Assembly: GCA_020632995.1 (NCBI GenBank)
Contig: JACKEN010000015.1
Location: 62,001 to 126,000 of the forward strand
Direction: 5' to 3'
Length of the DNA: 64,000 nucleotides
Source of the DNA: Deltaproteobacteria bacterium
Lineage (GTDB): Bacteria; Myxococcota; Kuafuiibacteriia; Kuafuiibacteriales; Kuafuiibacteriaceae
Shown here: piece by piece, positions 56,519 through 64,000 of the stretch
How the letters are laid out: each line of letters starts with the position of its first letter
Position numbering within the stretch: position 1 is the first letter of the stretch
Position numbers and translations under genes: made by a program
Notes under the pieces: model-generated
Seen by the model: the letters and a program-made list of their open reading frames with translations, nothing else
Told to the model about the DNA's origin: nothing
Database searches by the model: none

Positions 56519-57973
56519 TCAGCCGGCCTTGATGGCCGCGTTGAGGTCGATGAGGGCCTTCTTGGCGTCGCCGAAGAACATCAGGGCGTTGTCGGCCGCG
56601 AAGAGCGGGTTGGGGATACCCGCGAAGCCCGGGCTCAGGGAGCGCTTCACGATGATGACCGTCCGGGCCTTGTCGACGTCCAGGATCGGCATCCCGGCGA
56701 TCGGGCTCTTCGGGTCGGTGCGGGCCACCGGGTTCACCACGTCGTTGGCGCCGATGACGATGACCACGTCCACCTGCTCGAAGGTGGGGTTGATCTCGTC
56801 CATCTCCTTGAGCGCCTCGTACGAGATGTCGGCCTCGGCCAGGAGCACGTTCATGTGCCCCGGCATACGGCCGGCCACCGGGTGGATACCGAACTCCACC
56901 GTGATGCCGCGGTCGGTGAGGAGGTTGGTCAGGTCACGCACCGCGTGCTGGGCCTGCGCCACCGCGAGGCCGTAGCCGGGGACGATCACCACCCGCTGGG
57001 CCATCTCGAGCATCATCGCCAGCTCCTCCGCCGACGTCGCCTTGATCTTGCCCGCGTAGACGTCGTCGGCGCTCGGGCCGCTCGAGGTGTCCATGGTGCC
57101 GAAGAGCACCGCCCACAGGCTCCGGTTCATGGCCTTGCACATGATGGAGGTGAGGATGATGCCCGACGCGCCCACCAGGGAGCCGGCGATGATCAGCACG
57201 TTGTTGTCGAGCACGAACCCGGTCGCGGAGGCCGCGATGCCCGAGTACGAGTTCAACAGCGCGATGACCACCGGCATGTCGGCGCCGCCGATCGGGGTGG
57301 TGAGGAAGATGCCCAGGATGCCGCCGAGCGCCGCGATCACCCAGTACATCTGGACCTGGCTGGGATCGACGCAGACGTAGGCGCCCACGACGGCCGAGCC
57401 CGCGAACAGCAGGACGTTGAAGACCGACTGCCCGGGGAACTTCTTGATCTTGTCGATGGCCTTGATCTCTTGGAGCTTGGCGAAGGCGATCAACGACCCG
57501 GTGAAGGTCACCGCGCCGATGATGCCCGAGGCCACCGTCGCCACCAGGAGCTGCATGCTGGGCCCGGGGGCCGTCGTCCCGAGGGCAGCGGTGACCTTGG
57601 CCACCGCCTCGCCCACCGCGCCCGGCGGCAGCTGTTCCTGCGTCTCGTAGAGGGCGGCGCCGGCCACCAGCACCGAGGCGATGCCGCCGAAGCCGTTGAA
57701 GAGGGCCACCAGCTGCGGCATGGCGGTCATCTCGATCTTCACCGCCATGATGACGCCGATGAGGGTGCCGATGGCGAGGCCGAGGATGATCCACTTGAAG
57801 TCCACGACGTTCCGGTCGAGGAGCGTCACCACCATGGCGATGAGCATGCCCAAGCCGCCCAGGAAGTTGCCCCGCACCGCGGTCTTCGGGTGCGAGAGCC
57901 CCTTGAGGCCAACGATGAACAAGACCGACGCGATGAGGTACGCGATGTTGATGATGGTCGGGTGCAGATGCAT
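56519..57973 (-). CDS. pntB: NAD(P) transhydrogenase subunit beta
   Basis: Membrane subunit of the proton-translocating transhydrogenase that makes NADPH from NADH using the proton gradient. The 484-residue protein has nine or so N-terminal helices (LIASVLFIVGLKGLSHPKTAVRGN). The C-terminal cytosolic NADP-binding domain includes VIVPGYGLAVAQAQHAVRDL, GIHPVAGRMPGHMNVLLAEADI and VVIVIGANDVVNPVART. It follows pntAB by 5 bases in the minus-strand order pntAA-pntAB-pntB. Confidence 0.97.
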   Translation of the reverse strand: MHLHPTIINIAYLIASVLFIVGLKGLSHPKTAVRGNFLGGLGMLIAMVVTLLDRNVVDFKWIILGLAIGTLIGVIMAVKIEMTAMPQLVALFNGFGGIASVLVAGAALYETQEQLPPGAVGEAVAKVTAALGTTAPGPSMQLLVATVASGIIGAVTFTGSLIAFAKLQEIKAIDKIKKFPGQSVFNVLLFAGSAVVGAYVCVDPSQVQMYWVIAALGGILGIFLTTPIGGADMPVVIALLNSYSGIAASATGFVLDNNVLIIAGSLVGASGIILTSIMCKAMNRSLWAVLFGTMDTSSGPSADDVYAGKIKATSAEELAMMLEMAQRVVIVPGYGLAVAQAQHAVRDLTNLLTDRGITVEFGIHPVAGRMPGHMNVLLAEADISYEALKEMDEINPTFEQVDVVIVIGANDVVNPVARTDPKSPIAGMPILDVDKARTVIIVKRSLSPGFAGIPNPLFAADNALMFFGDAKKALIDLNAAIKAG

Positions 57974-57978
57974 GACGC

Positions 57979-58269
57979 CTAGCCCTTCCGCTTGAACATG
58001 CCGAGCATGCGGTGGGTCACCATGAACCCACCCACCACGTTGAGGGTGGCGAAGATCACCGCGGCGAAGCCGAGGTACTTGGCCAGCTCACCGTGCTCGG
58101 CGCCGGCCGAGATGATGGCGCCGACGATCGTGATGCCGCTGATGGCGTTGGAGCCGGACATCAGCGGGGTGTGCAAGGTAGGCGGCACCTTCGTGATGAG
58201 CTCGTTCCCGAGGAAGAGCGCCAGCACGAAGATGGTGATGGAGCCGACGAGCATGTTGAGCGCGTCCAT
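57979..58269 (-). CDS. pntAB: NAD(P) transhydrogenase subunit alpha, membrane part
   Basis: This is a 96-residue subunit corresponding to the C-terminal membrane helices of E. coli PntA (SITIFVLALFLGNELITKVPPTLHTPLMSGSNAISGITIVGA). The alpha subunit is split, as in many non-enteric bacteria. It starts 3 bases after the pntAA stop and ends 5 bases before pntB, so the three are one transcription unit. Confidence 0.95.
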   Translation of the reverse strand: MDALNMLVGSITIFVLALFLGNELITKVPPTLHTPLMSGSNAISGITIVGAIISAGAEHGELAKYLGFAAVIFATLNVVGGFMVTHRMLGMFKRKG

Positions 58270-58272
58270 GGA

Positions 58273-59460
58273 TCAGGCCTCCTTGTCCCCGGCCGCCTCG
58301 GCCGGCGCCATGCCCAGGATCTCGCGGACCCTCGCGTGCACGACCTTGCCCTCGTAGGTCACCACCACGCCGGACGTGATCTCATCGGCCATGTCCAGCT
58401 TCAGGGCGCCCTCCTTGTTCACGAGGTGGCCCAGCAGCGTCGCCACGTTCTTCGAGTACATCTGGCTCGCGTGCTGCGGGACGGTGGTGGCGATGTTGGT
58501 GGGGCCGTAGATGGTCACGCCACCGACGTCCACCTCCTCGTCGGCCTTGGTCAGCTCGCAGTTGCCGCCGCGCTCCGCCGCGAGATCCACGATCACCGAG
58601 CCGGGGACCATCCCCTTCACCATGTCCGCGGTGACCAGCACCGGGGACTTCTTGCCCGGGATGGCGGCGGTGGTGATCACGATGTCGCTCTCTGCCACCA
58701 CCTTGGCCATCAGCTCCCGCTGCTTCCGGTAGAACTCCTCGCCCAGGGCCTTGGCGTAGCCGCCCTTGTCCTCGGCCTGCCCGGCGTCCACCTCGAGCTC
58801 GACGAACTTGGCGCCCACCGACTGGACCTGGTCCTTCACCGCGGGGCGCACGTCGTAGGCGGACACCACCGCGCCGAGGCGCTTGGCGGTGGCGCAGGCC
58901 TGCAGGCCCGCCACGCCCACGCCGATGACGAAGACCTTGGCCGGGGCCAGGGTGCCCGCGGCGGTCATCATCATCGGGAACATCTTCGGCAGCTTCATCG
59001 CGGCCGAGAGCACCGCCTTGTAGCCGGCGATGGTGGCCATGGACGACAGGGCGTCCATACTTTGGGCCCGGGTGATGCGGGGGATGAGCTCCATCGCGAC
59101 CAGGATCGCGCCCTTGTCGGCGTAGGCCTGGGCGGCGTCGCTCTTCGAGAGCGGGTCTGCGAAGCCGATGACGATCTGGTTCGGCTTGAGGAGGGGAAGG
59201 TCGGCCTTTCCGCCCTCGAGGTTCGCGCCCAAGGTGCGAACCTGGGTGATGATGTCGGCCTTCTCGAAGACCTCCTGGCGCGACACGATCTTCGCGCCCT
59301 TGTCGAGGTACATCTGGTCGGTGAGCCCGGCCGCAAGGCCCGCCCCCGTCTCCACCAGCACCTCGAGCTTGGTCTGCTTCGTCAGTTGCGGGATGACCGC
59401 AGGGATCAACGCGACCCGGTTCTCACCGGCAAACGACTCTTTCGGGACACCTACGAGCAA
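58273..59460 (-). CDS. pntAA: NAD(P) transhydrogenase subunit alpha, NAD-binding part
   Basis: This is a 395-residue cytosolic NAD(H)-binding part of the transhydrogenase, related to alanine dehydrogenase. It has VPKESFAGENRVALIPAVI, GVGVAGLQACATAKRLGAVVSAYDVRP, the mobile loop region and VIVDLAAERGGNCELTK. The start is the TTG at 59460, supported by AGGAGG nine bases upstream and by the family N-terminus LVGVPKE. Candidate promoters lie in the 110 bases upstream (TTGGAC with TAGGCC 18 bases on). Confidence 0.95.
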   Translation of the reverse strand: MLVGVPKESFAGENRVALIPAVIPQLTKQTKLEVLVETGAGLAAGLTDQMYLDKGAKIVSRQEVFEKADIITQVRTLGANLEGGKADLPLLKPNQIVIGFADPLSKSDAAQAYADKGAILVAMELIPRITRAQSMDALSSMATIAGYKAVLSAAMKLPKMFPMMMTAAGTLAPAKVFVIGVGVAGLQACATAKRLGAVVSAYDVRPAVKDQVQSVGAKFVELEVDAGQAEDKGGYAKALGEEFYRKQRELMAKVVAESDIVITTAAIPGKKSPVLVTADMVKGMVPGSVIVDLAAERGGNCELTKADEEVDVGGVTIYGPTNIATTVPQHASQMYSKNVATLLGHLVNKEGALKLDMADEITSGVVVTYEGKVVHARVREILGMAPAEAAGDKEA

Positions 59461-59571
59461 GACGTGCGCCCTCCTGTGCTCGGGGGCCTAACGCGTTCCG
59501 ACACCGGAGTCCAATCCCGCCCCGGCCATCCCGTCCAAGGCCGAAACAGTCAACTTCATGTGAGAAAATAC

Positions 59572-60603
59572 CTACCCAGCTTGGAGGGCGTCGGGGACCA
59601 GGAGGACCTTCCCCACGTTCTTGCGGTCGTGGATGTACTGGTGGGCCTCGGCCGCCCGGCTGAAGGGGAACGCGGTGTCGACGTGGGGCCGCAGGACGCC
59701 TTGCGCCCACAGCTCGAGGAGCGCCTCGAGCCAGGCCACCATCTTGTCCTCCTCGCCCCACAGCCGCCCCATGTTCACGCCCATCACGCCCTTGTTGGCG
59801 TTGATGACCCGCACCGGGTTGAACAGGAGCCACGGGGTCTGGCCGAGGTTCTTCAGGGTGGCGAGGAGCGAGCGCTTGTTCCCCGCCGCGTTGGCCGAGA
59901 AGCCGAAGCAGACCAGGCGCCCGGCCGAGCCCAGCAGCTCGAAGCTCTTCCGCCACGACTCCCCGCCCACCGGATCCAGCACGAGGTCGAAGGGCGGGCC
60001 GTCCTTCAGGGCCTCGTGGAAGTCCACCTGGGTGTAGTCGACCAGCTCGTCGTAGCCGCGCGCCTTCAGGAAGGCGTGCTTGCCGGCGGAGGCGGTGCCC
60101 ACCGCCACCCCGCCCCGCCACTTCACGAGGTCGAGGGCGGCGAGGCCCACCCCGCCGCCGGCGGAGTGGATCAGCACGCGGTCACCCTCGCGCACCCGGC
60201 CCATGGCCTCGCACATCATCCACGCGGTGAGCCCGGTGACCACGAGCGAGGCGCCCTCCTGGGCCCCGAGCCCCTCGGGTCGCAGGAGGGCTTGCTTGCT
60301 CTTCACCACCACGTGGCTCGAGTAGCCGCCGAAGGCGGTGGCGGCGAGCACCGGCTGCCCCACCCGGGCGGGGTCCACGCCCTCCCCGACCGCGTCGATG
60401 GTGCCCCCGACCTCGTAGCCCACCACCGCGGGGAGCGGCGGCGCGTCCGGGTACACGCCGATGCGCGCCATGAGATCGGCGAAGTTGATCCCCGCCGCCT
60501 CCACCTGGATGCGGACCTGCCCCGGCCCCGGCTCGGGATCCGGCGCGCTGCGGACCTCCATCACCGAGGGCGGACCGATGCGGGGGATGACGACCTGCTC
60601 CAT
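59572..60603 (-). CDS. Quinone-oxidoreductase-type MDR dehydrogenase
   Basis: This is a 343-residue zinc-independent medium-chain dehydrogenase/reductase of the quinone oxidoreductase (QOR/VAT-1-like) group. It has VRIQVEAAGINFADLMARIGVYPDAPPLP, GYEVGGTIDAVGEGV, the NADPH fold VLIHSAGGGVGLAALDLVKW and FDLVLDPVGGESWRKSFELL. Cys ligands for zinc are absent. Specific substrate unknown. It is separated from pntAA by 111 bases and faces nth on the same strand with 36 bases between. Confidence 0.87.
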   Translation of the reverse strand: MEQVVIPRIGPPSVMEVRSAPDPEPGPGQVRIQVEAAGINFADLMARIGVYPDAPPLPAVVGYEVGGTIDAVGEGVDPARVGQPVLAATAFGGYSSHVVVKSKQALLRPEGLGAQEGASLVVTGLTAWMMCEAMGRVREGDRVLIHSAGGGVGLAALDLVKWRGGVAVGTASAGKHAFLKARGYDELVDYTQVDFHEALKDGPPFDLVLDPVGGESWRKSFELLGSAGRLVCFGFSANAAGNKRSLLATLKNLGQTPWLLFNPVRVINANKGVMGVNMGRLWGEEDKMVAWLEALLELWAQGVLRPHVDTAFPFSRAAEAHQYIHDRKNVGKVLLVPDALQAG

Positions 60604-60639
60604 GCCTCCCCGTAGCGCAAACGGGGCGGCCAGTCAGTA

Positions 60640-61311
60640 TCAGCGCTTGCGGAGGCCGGCGTTGCGCCGGGCCTCGTCGGCCACGCGGGCCTTCGACGCG
60701 GCCCAGCCGCAGATCGGGCAGGTGGAGAGGTCGTGGTAGAGGGCCGGGCAGTGCTCCCGGCCGAAGTAGATGATCTGCAGGTGGAGCTTCGACCAGCTGT
60801 CGCGGGGGAAGGCGCGCTTCAGGTCGGCCTCGGTGTGGTCGGGCGTCCTGCCCTTCGACAGGCCCCAGCGGGCGGCCAGCCGGTGGATGTGGGTGTCGAC
60901 CGGGAAGGCCGGCTGGCCGAAGGCCTGGGCCATCACCACGTTCGCGGTCTTGCGCCCCACCCCGGGGAGCTGCACCAGCTGGTCGAAGTCGTCGGGGACC
61001 CGGCCCCCGTGCTCCGCCACCAGCGCCTGCCCCAGCCCCACCAGCGCCTTGGCCTTCTGGGGCGCGAGGCCGACCTCACGGATGATCTCGCGCACCGCCT
61101 CCACCGACATCGCGCCCAGCTTGGCGGGGGTGTCGGCCACCGCGAACAGGCGCGGGGTCACCTGGTTCACCTTCTTGTCGGTGGTCTGGGCCGAGAGCAC
61201 CACCGCGACGGTGAGGGTGAAGGGGTCCTCGTGGGTCAGCGGGATGTCGGGCTGCGGGTACAGCGCGTCCAGGATCGCCTGGATCCGCGCCGCCTTCTCG
61301 GCCCGCTTCAC
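60640..61311 (-). CDS. nth: Endonuclease III, with an atypical Cys cluster
   Basis: DNA glycosylase/AP lyase for oxidised pyrimidines. The 223-residue protein has the helix-hairpin-helix LVQLPGVGRKTANVVMAQAFG with catalytic Lys121 and the Asp139 in VDTHIHRLAARW. The usual C-x6-C-x2-C-x5-C [4Fe-4S] loop is replaced by HCPALYHDLSTCPICGW: Cys188, Cys198 and Cys201 and no fourth Cys before the C-terminus. The start is the GTG at 61311, overlapping the CoA-binding gene stop by 4 bases (GTGA), with GGAGA upstream. Confidence 0.9.
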   Translation of the reverse strand: MKRAEKAARIQAILDALYPQPDIPLTHEDPFTLTVAVVLSAQTTDKKVNQVTPRLFAVADTPAKLGAMSVEAVREIIREVGLAPQKAKALVGLGQALVAEHGGRVPDDFDQLVQLPGVGRKTANVVMAQAFGQPAFPVDTHIHRLAARWGLSKGRTPDHTEADLKRAFPRDSWSKLHLQIIYFGREHCPALYHDLSTCPICGWAASKARVADEARRNAGLRKR

Positions 61312-61703
61312 GTCTCCACCATGATGCAGGGCCCGGCGACCACCTCGGCCCCGAGCCCCTGGGCCGCCGTGACCGTGGGCCGGTCGTAGGCGCCCGGTTG
61401 GTACCACAGCACCTCGGCCAGGCCGGGGGTCAGCGCCTCGGTCACCGCCCGCGCCACGTGGGGCGGCACCACGAAGTCCACGATGTGGATGGGTCCGGGC
61501 ACCGCGGCGAGGTCGGCGTAGCAGGGCAGGCCCTCCACCTCGTCCAGGCTCGGGTTCACCGGGATCACCGGGTAGCCTTTTCGCACGAGGTCCCGAAGAA
61601 TGATGTTGCCGTACTTGTGGCGGGCCTCGCTGGCCCCTACCAGGGCGACACGAACCTCATGCGGGTCACGACGAAGCAGCTCGAGCACCTTGGCCGGCAA
61701 CAT
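61308..61703 (-). CDS. CoA-binding domain protein (YccU-like)
   Basis: This is a 131-residue protein made of a single CoA-binding Rossmann domain: VRVALVGASEARHKYGNIILRDLVRKGYPVIPVNPSLDEVEGLPCYADLAAVP and AEVLWYQPGAYDRPTVTAAQGLGAEVVAG. Function unknown in this family. The ATG at 61703 is preferred to an upstream GTG because a divergent ChaN-like gene begins at 61716; only 12 bases separate the two starts. The stop overlaps nth, so the two genes are probably coupled. Confidence 0.86.
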   Translation of the reverse strand: MLPAKVLELLRRDPHEVRVALVGASEARHKYGNIILRDLVRKGYPVIPVNPSLDEVEGLPCYADLAAVPGPIHIVDFVVPPHVARAVTEALTPGLAEVLWYQPGAYDRPTVTAAQGLGAEVVAGPCIMVET

Positions 61704-61715
61704 GGCCTTCACCTT

Positions 61716-62657
61716 GTGCCACAGCGGCACCGCCTCCGCCCAGCCCTCCCGCTGGTGCTGGCGCTCCTCGGCTCAGCGTGCGCTCATGCGCCGGTGGGGC
61801 CCGACCTGAGCATTCCCCCCGGCCCCCTGGCCGAGGCCTGGCGCCTCCCGGCCCGGATCCTGGACGGCAAGACCGGGGCGGAGCTGGACGAGGCGGCGCT
61901 CCTGGCCCGGCTGATGGACGCGCGGGTGATCTACGTGGGCGAGAAGCACGACCGGGCGTGGGACCACGCGGTGCAGGTCGGGATCATCGATCGCGTGTAC
62001 CGGCAGGACCCGTCCCTCGCGGTGGGGATGGAGATGTACAAGCGCCCGTTCCAGAAGTGGGTGAGCGACTACGTGGCGGGGCGCATCGACGAGGGCAAGA
62101 TGCTGGACAAGACCGAGTGGGAGAAGCGGTGGGGCTTCGACTTCGCCCTGTACCGACCCATCTTGGAGTACGCGCGGCAACACAGCCTGCCGGTGCTGGC
62201 CCTCAACTCGCGGGACGAGATCACCCGCCAGGTCGCGCGGGAGGGCCTCGACAGCCTGGAGCAGGTCGACCGGGAGACCCTCCCCGAGCTCGACCTCGAC
62301 GTCGCCTCCCACCGGGCCCGCCTCGAGGAGATCTTCTCCGAGCACTCCCACGGCCACGGCAAGCTGGCCTTCGAGGGCTTCTACACCGCCCAGGTCATCT
62401 GGGACGAGACGATGGCCCACGAGGTCGCGGCCGAGCTCACGAGCGAGGGCGCGCCCCACCGGGTGGTGGTGCTCGCGGGGAGCGGGCACGTCCGCTACCG
62501 GGACGGCATCCCGGACCGGGCGGCCCGACGGGGCGCCGAGCCGTACCTGACCATCCATCCGCTGGTGATCGAGGACGGGGAGGACGAGGCAGAGGAGGTG
62601 CAGGCCGCGTTGACCGAGGGCGACGCGGACCTGCTGTGGGTGATGCGACCGAACTGA
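61716..62657 (+). CDS. ChaN-family lipoprotein
   Basis: This is a 313-residue lipoprotein (MPQRHRLRPALPLVLALLGSAC, lipobox GSAC). The mature domain resembles ChaN/haem-binding uptake lipoproteins: ARVIYVGEKHDRAWDHAVQVGIIDR, VGMEMYKRPFQKWVSDYVAG, LPVLALNSRDEITRQVAREGL, EGFYTAQVIWDETMAHEVA and VVVLAGSGHVRYRDGIP. ChaN from Campylobacter binds haem; iron-related use is an inference. The GTG at 61716 is chosen for the signal peptide; the 5' region overlaps the divergent promoter. Confidence 0.78.
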   Translation: MPQRHRLRPALPLVLALLGSACAHAPVGPDLSIPPGPLAEAWRLPARILDGKTGAELDEAALLARLMDARVIYVGEKHDRAWDHAVQVGIIDRVYRQDPSLAVGMEMYKRPFQKWVSDYVAGRIDEGKMLDKTEWEKRWGFDFALYRPILEYARQHSLPVLALNSRDEITRQVAREGLDSLEQVDRETLPELDLDVASHRARLEEIFSEHSHGHGKLAFEGFYTAQVIWDETMAHEVAAELTSEGAPHRVVVLAGSGHVRYRDGIPDRAARRGAEPYLTIHPLVIEDGEDEAEEVQAALTEGDADLLWVMRPN

Positions 62658-62660
62658 GCG

Positions 62661-62848
62661 GCCTGTGCCTCGTACCCTGAGCCCTGTCTCTGTGGCCTGG
62701 ATCTCTGAGGCCTGGTCCCTGAGCCCCGATGCCTGTCTCTGAGACCTGAACCCGGCGGCGCGTTGGCGCCGACGTCAGGCTTCAGAGACAGGTCACAGGC
62801 CGCAGGCGTCAGGCCGCAGGCGTCAGGCCGCAGGCGTCAGTCGCAGGC
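62661..62848. repeat. Intergenic structured repeat, copy C (with 14-bp triplet repeat)
   Basis: This lies in the 200-base gap between two convergent genes. GCCTGTCTCTGA (62731-62742) and CAGGCTTCAGAGACAGGT (62776-62793) form the inverted pair shared with copies A and B. Three exact tandem copies of CAGGCCGCAGGCGT (62796-62809, 62810-62823, 62824-62837) follow. This accounts for nearly the whole gap. Confidence 0.85.
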
Positions 62849-62857
62849 CTTCGGGCG

Positions 62858-64000
62858 CTACGGCTTCGGGGCCTCTTCGGCCGGGGCGGCGGGGGCCTCG
62901 GGGATCTTCACGTGGGCGGGGGCCATCTCGCCCAGCACCTCGACGCTCTTGGCCGGCGCGGGCAGGTACTTGTCGAGGGACCCGATGTACCAACCCACCG
63001 CGAGGGCGATGATCACCAGCACCACGGCATAGAAGCCCCACGGACGCCGCTTCTCCGCGAAGGGATCCGCGAGGTCGCGGCTGGCGCCCTTGGGGAGCTC
63101 GGCGAGCGCGGTGAGGGAGCGGCCGAGCGGCACGTTCACCTTGGCCAGCGCGTTCACCGCCCAGCCGTTCGCGTCGAGGAGCGGGCCGAGGTTCCGGTTC
63201 CGCAGCTTGAGCCACGCGATGGCCATCGACGGGCCCGAGATCACCAGCAAGAGCGCGAGCACCCCGAGCGGCATCCAGATCCCGAGGCCGAAGAAGGCCT
63301 CCAGCATCGCGCCGAACGCGGCCACGATGCCGCCGACGCCGACGCCGAGGGCGGCGACCACGCCGATGTCCAGCTTCTTGGGGGCGGCCGGCGCCTCGGG
63401 CTTGCCGTCCGCGGCGGCCTCCACCTTCCCCGCCGCCGCCTTCATCTTGGCGTCCGACTCCGCCTCGGCCGCGGCGGCCCGCTTGTTGATGAAGTCCTCG
63501 ATCATCCGGAGGAACTTCTTGTACGGGCTCCAGAACGCCTGCTTGATGCTGATCGGGGCGTCCACGATCTTGGTGATGGTGGCGTCCCAGTCCCCGCCGT
63601 CACGGTCGTAGAACACGCCGTTGCGGCCGACCATGATGTTGTCCACGTCGCCGTCGGTGACCGCGGCCGCGATCGACATCGTCTTCCCCTTGGCGTTCTT
63701 GCAGTCGCAGTAGACCAGGTAGGTCTTCGCGTGGGGCGCCATGGTGCCGTGCTTGGCCGGGTTCGCCACCCGGATGCACAGGTCGAGGGCCCGCTGGTCC
63801 AGGTAGAGGGTGCCCGCCTGGAAGGTCGCCTTGCCGGTGCGGGAGTAGAAGTCCCTGAACGCCACGAAGTTGTTGGCCAGGGTGAAGAGGTCCCGGTTGT
63901 AGAGCACCAGGCGCTTCACCTTGTCGATCGCCGCCCACAGGGGCTCGGTCTCCTTCTCCTTGGTCAGCAGCCCCTCGAGGTCTGCCTTGGCGTTGGAGGT
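62858..64000 (-). CDS. Membrane protein of unknown function, C-terminal part (runs off the right edge)
   Basis: At least 380 residues are encoded; the reading frame is open through the window end, so the 5' part is missing. The visible N-terminal 160 residues are a soluble mixed domain (VLYNRDLFTLANNFVAFRDFYSRTGKATFQAGTLYLDQRALD, then a CDCKNAKGK cluster). Then come a Lys/Ala-rich helix, two adjacent hydrophobic segments near AALGVGVGGIVAAFGAMLEAFFGLGIWMP, and one more near FYAVVLVIIALAVGWYIGSL. An Ala/Pro/Glu-rich tail follows. No family is recognised. Confidence 0.6.
   Translation of the reverse strand, partial: TSNAKADLEGLLTKEKETEPLWAAIDKVKRLVLYNRDLFTLANNFVAFRDFYSRTGKATFQAGTLYLDQRALDLCIRVANPAKHGTMAPHAKTYLVYCDCKNAKGKTMSIAAAVTDGDVDNIMVGRNGVFYDRDGGDWDATITKIVDAPISIKQAFWSPYKKFLRMIEDFINKRAAAAEAESDAKMKAAAGKVEAAADGKPEAPAAPKKLDIGVVAALGVGVGGIVAAFGAMLEAFFGLGIWMPLGVLALLLVISGPSMAIAWLKLRNRNLGPLLDANGWAVNALAKVNVPLGRSLTALAELPKGASRDLADPFAEKRRPWGFYAVVLVIIALAVGWYIGSLDKYLPAPAKSVEVLGEMAPAHVKIPEAPAAPAEEAPKP

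Larger units (their letters stand above)
3265..62190. repeat. Dispersed 14-bp interrupted palindrome GCAR-N6-YTGC (highly iterated palindrome-like)
   Basis: About 55 exact matches were found by eye; examples start at 3265, 8426, 12581, 16370, 27197, 35526, 46983, 49592, 52921 and 60282. About 29 extend to GCARG-N4-CYTGC. With roughly 69% GC and independent bases, about five are expected. Copies lie in all three frames of genes on both strands and in intergenic DNA. Entries span most of the window but are absent from 16384-24495. The outer limits given are the first and last copies. Confidence 0.75.

Overview
This is a GC-rich, densely coded chromosomal segment, most likely from a member of the Myxococcota (former Deltaproteobacteria). 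The evidence is the set of lineage hallmarks. There is an exported protein with thrombospondin-type-3 repeats and a Cys plus transmembrane plus Arg-rich MYXO-CTERM-like tail. Several lipoproteins carry Asp/Ala/Gly linkers, a Myxococcus-type Cys-rich repeat, or a Kazal-like Cys module. There are FHA and Ser/Thr kinase proteins fused to DUF4388, a TPR plus cyclic-nucleotide-binding protein, a DivIVA-like protein and a DUF1552 Tat protein. Core genes (trmD-rimM-khpA-rpsP, mreB, holA, gap-pgk-tpiA-secG-tRNA-Leu, pnt, nth, proC, maf) place the window on the chromosome. I see no phage, transposase, CRISPR array or rRNA. The species cannot be named from sequence alone.

Layout: 0-2.7 kb is the ribosome-biogenesis operon rpsP-khpA-rimM-trmD (minus strand) with rseP upstream. 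2.8-7.7 kb holds a LolC/E-type permease, AMMECR1, a MATE exporter and a SprT-like protease translationally coupled to a dihaem cytochrome c. 7.7-12.2 kb has the MYXO-CTERM protein, the CCA-adding enzyme, an internally deleted mscS and a lipoprotein. 12.2-17.4 kb is a tightly coupled four-gene operon of exported lipoproteins. 17.4-26.4 kb has holA, mreB, a TerB-like gene, a HAD nucleotidase and the glycolysis/secG/tRNA-Leu operon. 26.5-34 kb holds P5C dehydrogenase, a CcmH-like gene, DUF1552, TPR-cNMP, OmpA-like, NTF2-like and FHA-DUF4388 genes. 34-45.8 kb carries YkgJ, Fpg-like, a GNAT-like gene, a large kinase, gor, divIVA, yggS-maf, proC, a DUF1285-like gene and a beta-helix lipoprotein. 46-53.3 kb has a dipeptidase, an IMPase, a cluster of two small genes plus HNH behind a structured leader, an oxidoreductase and an M49-like zinc peptidase. 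53.3-56.2 kb is an ECF-sigma operon with surface proteins. 56.5-64 kb has pntB-pntAB-pntAA, an MDR oxidoreductase, a CoA-binding gene coupled to nth, a ChaN-like lipoprotein and an edge-truncated membrane protein.

Two DNA-level patterns cut across the genes. First, a 14-bp interrupted palindrome, GCAR-N6-YTGC (often GCARG-N4-CYTGC), occurs about 55 times by eye, in all reading frames and in intergenic DNA, where roughly five are expected from composition; it looks like a highly iterated palindrome. Second, three intergenic copies of a structured repeat share the 18-bp core CAGGCTTCAGAGACAGGT and an inverted partner. A third item of interest is the 48.2-49.0 kb interval. It has a strong promoter, a 45-codon ORF, a run of hairpins with two mutually exclusive stems, and a 69-codon ORF with a near-perfect Shine-Dalgarno sequence.

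Many genes overlap their neighbour by 1 or 4 bases, so translational coupling is common. Several promoters use TTGACC at -35 and place the start codon about 29-31 bases after it, which suggests leaderless or near-leaderless mRNAs. These patterns come from reading by eye and have not been computed.
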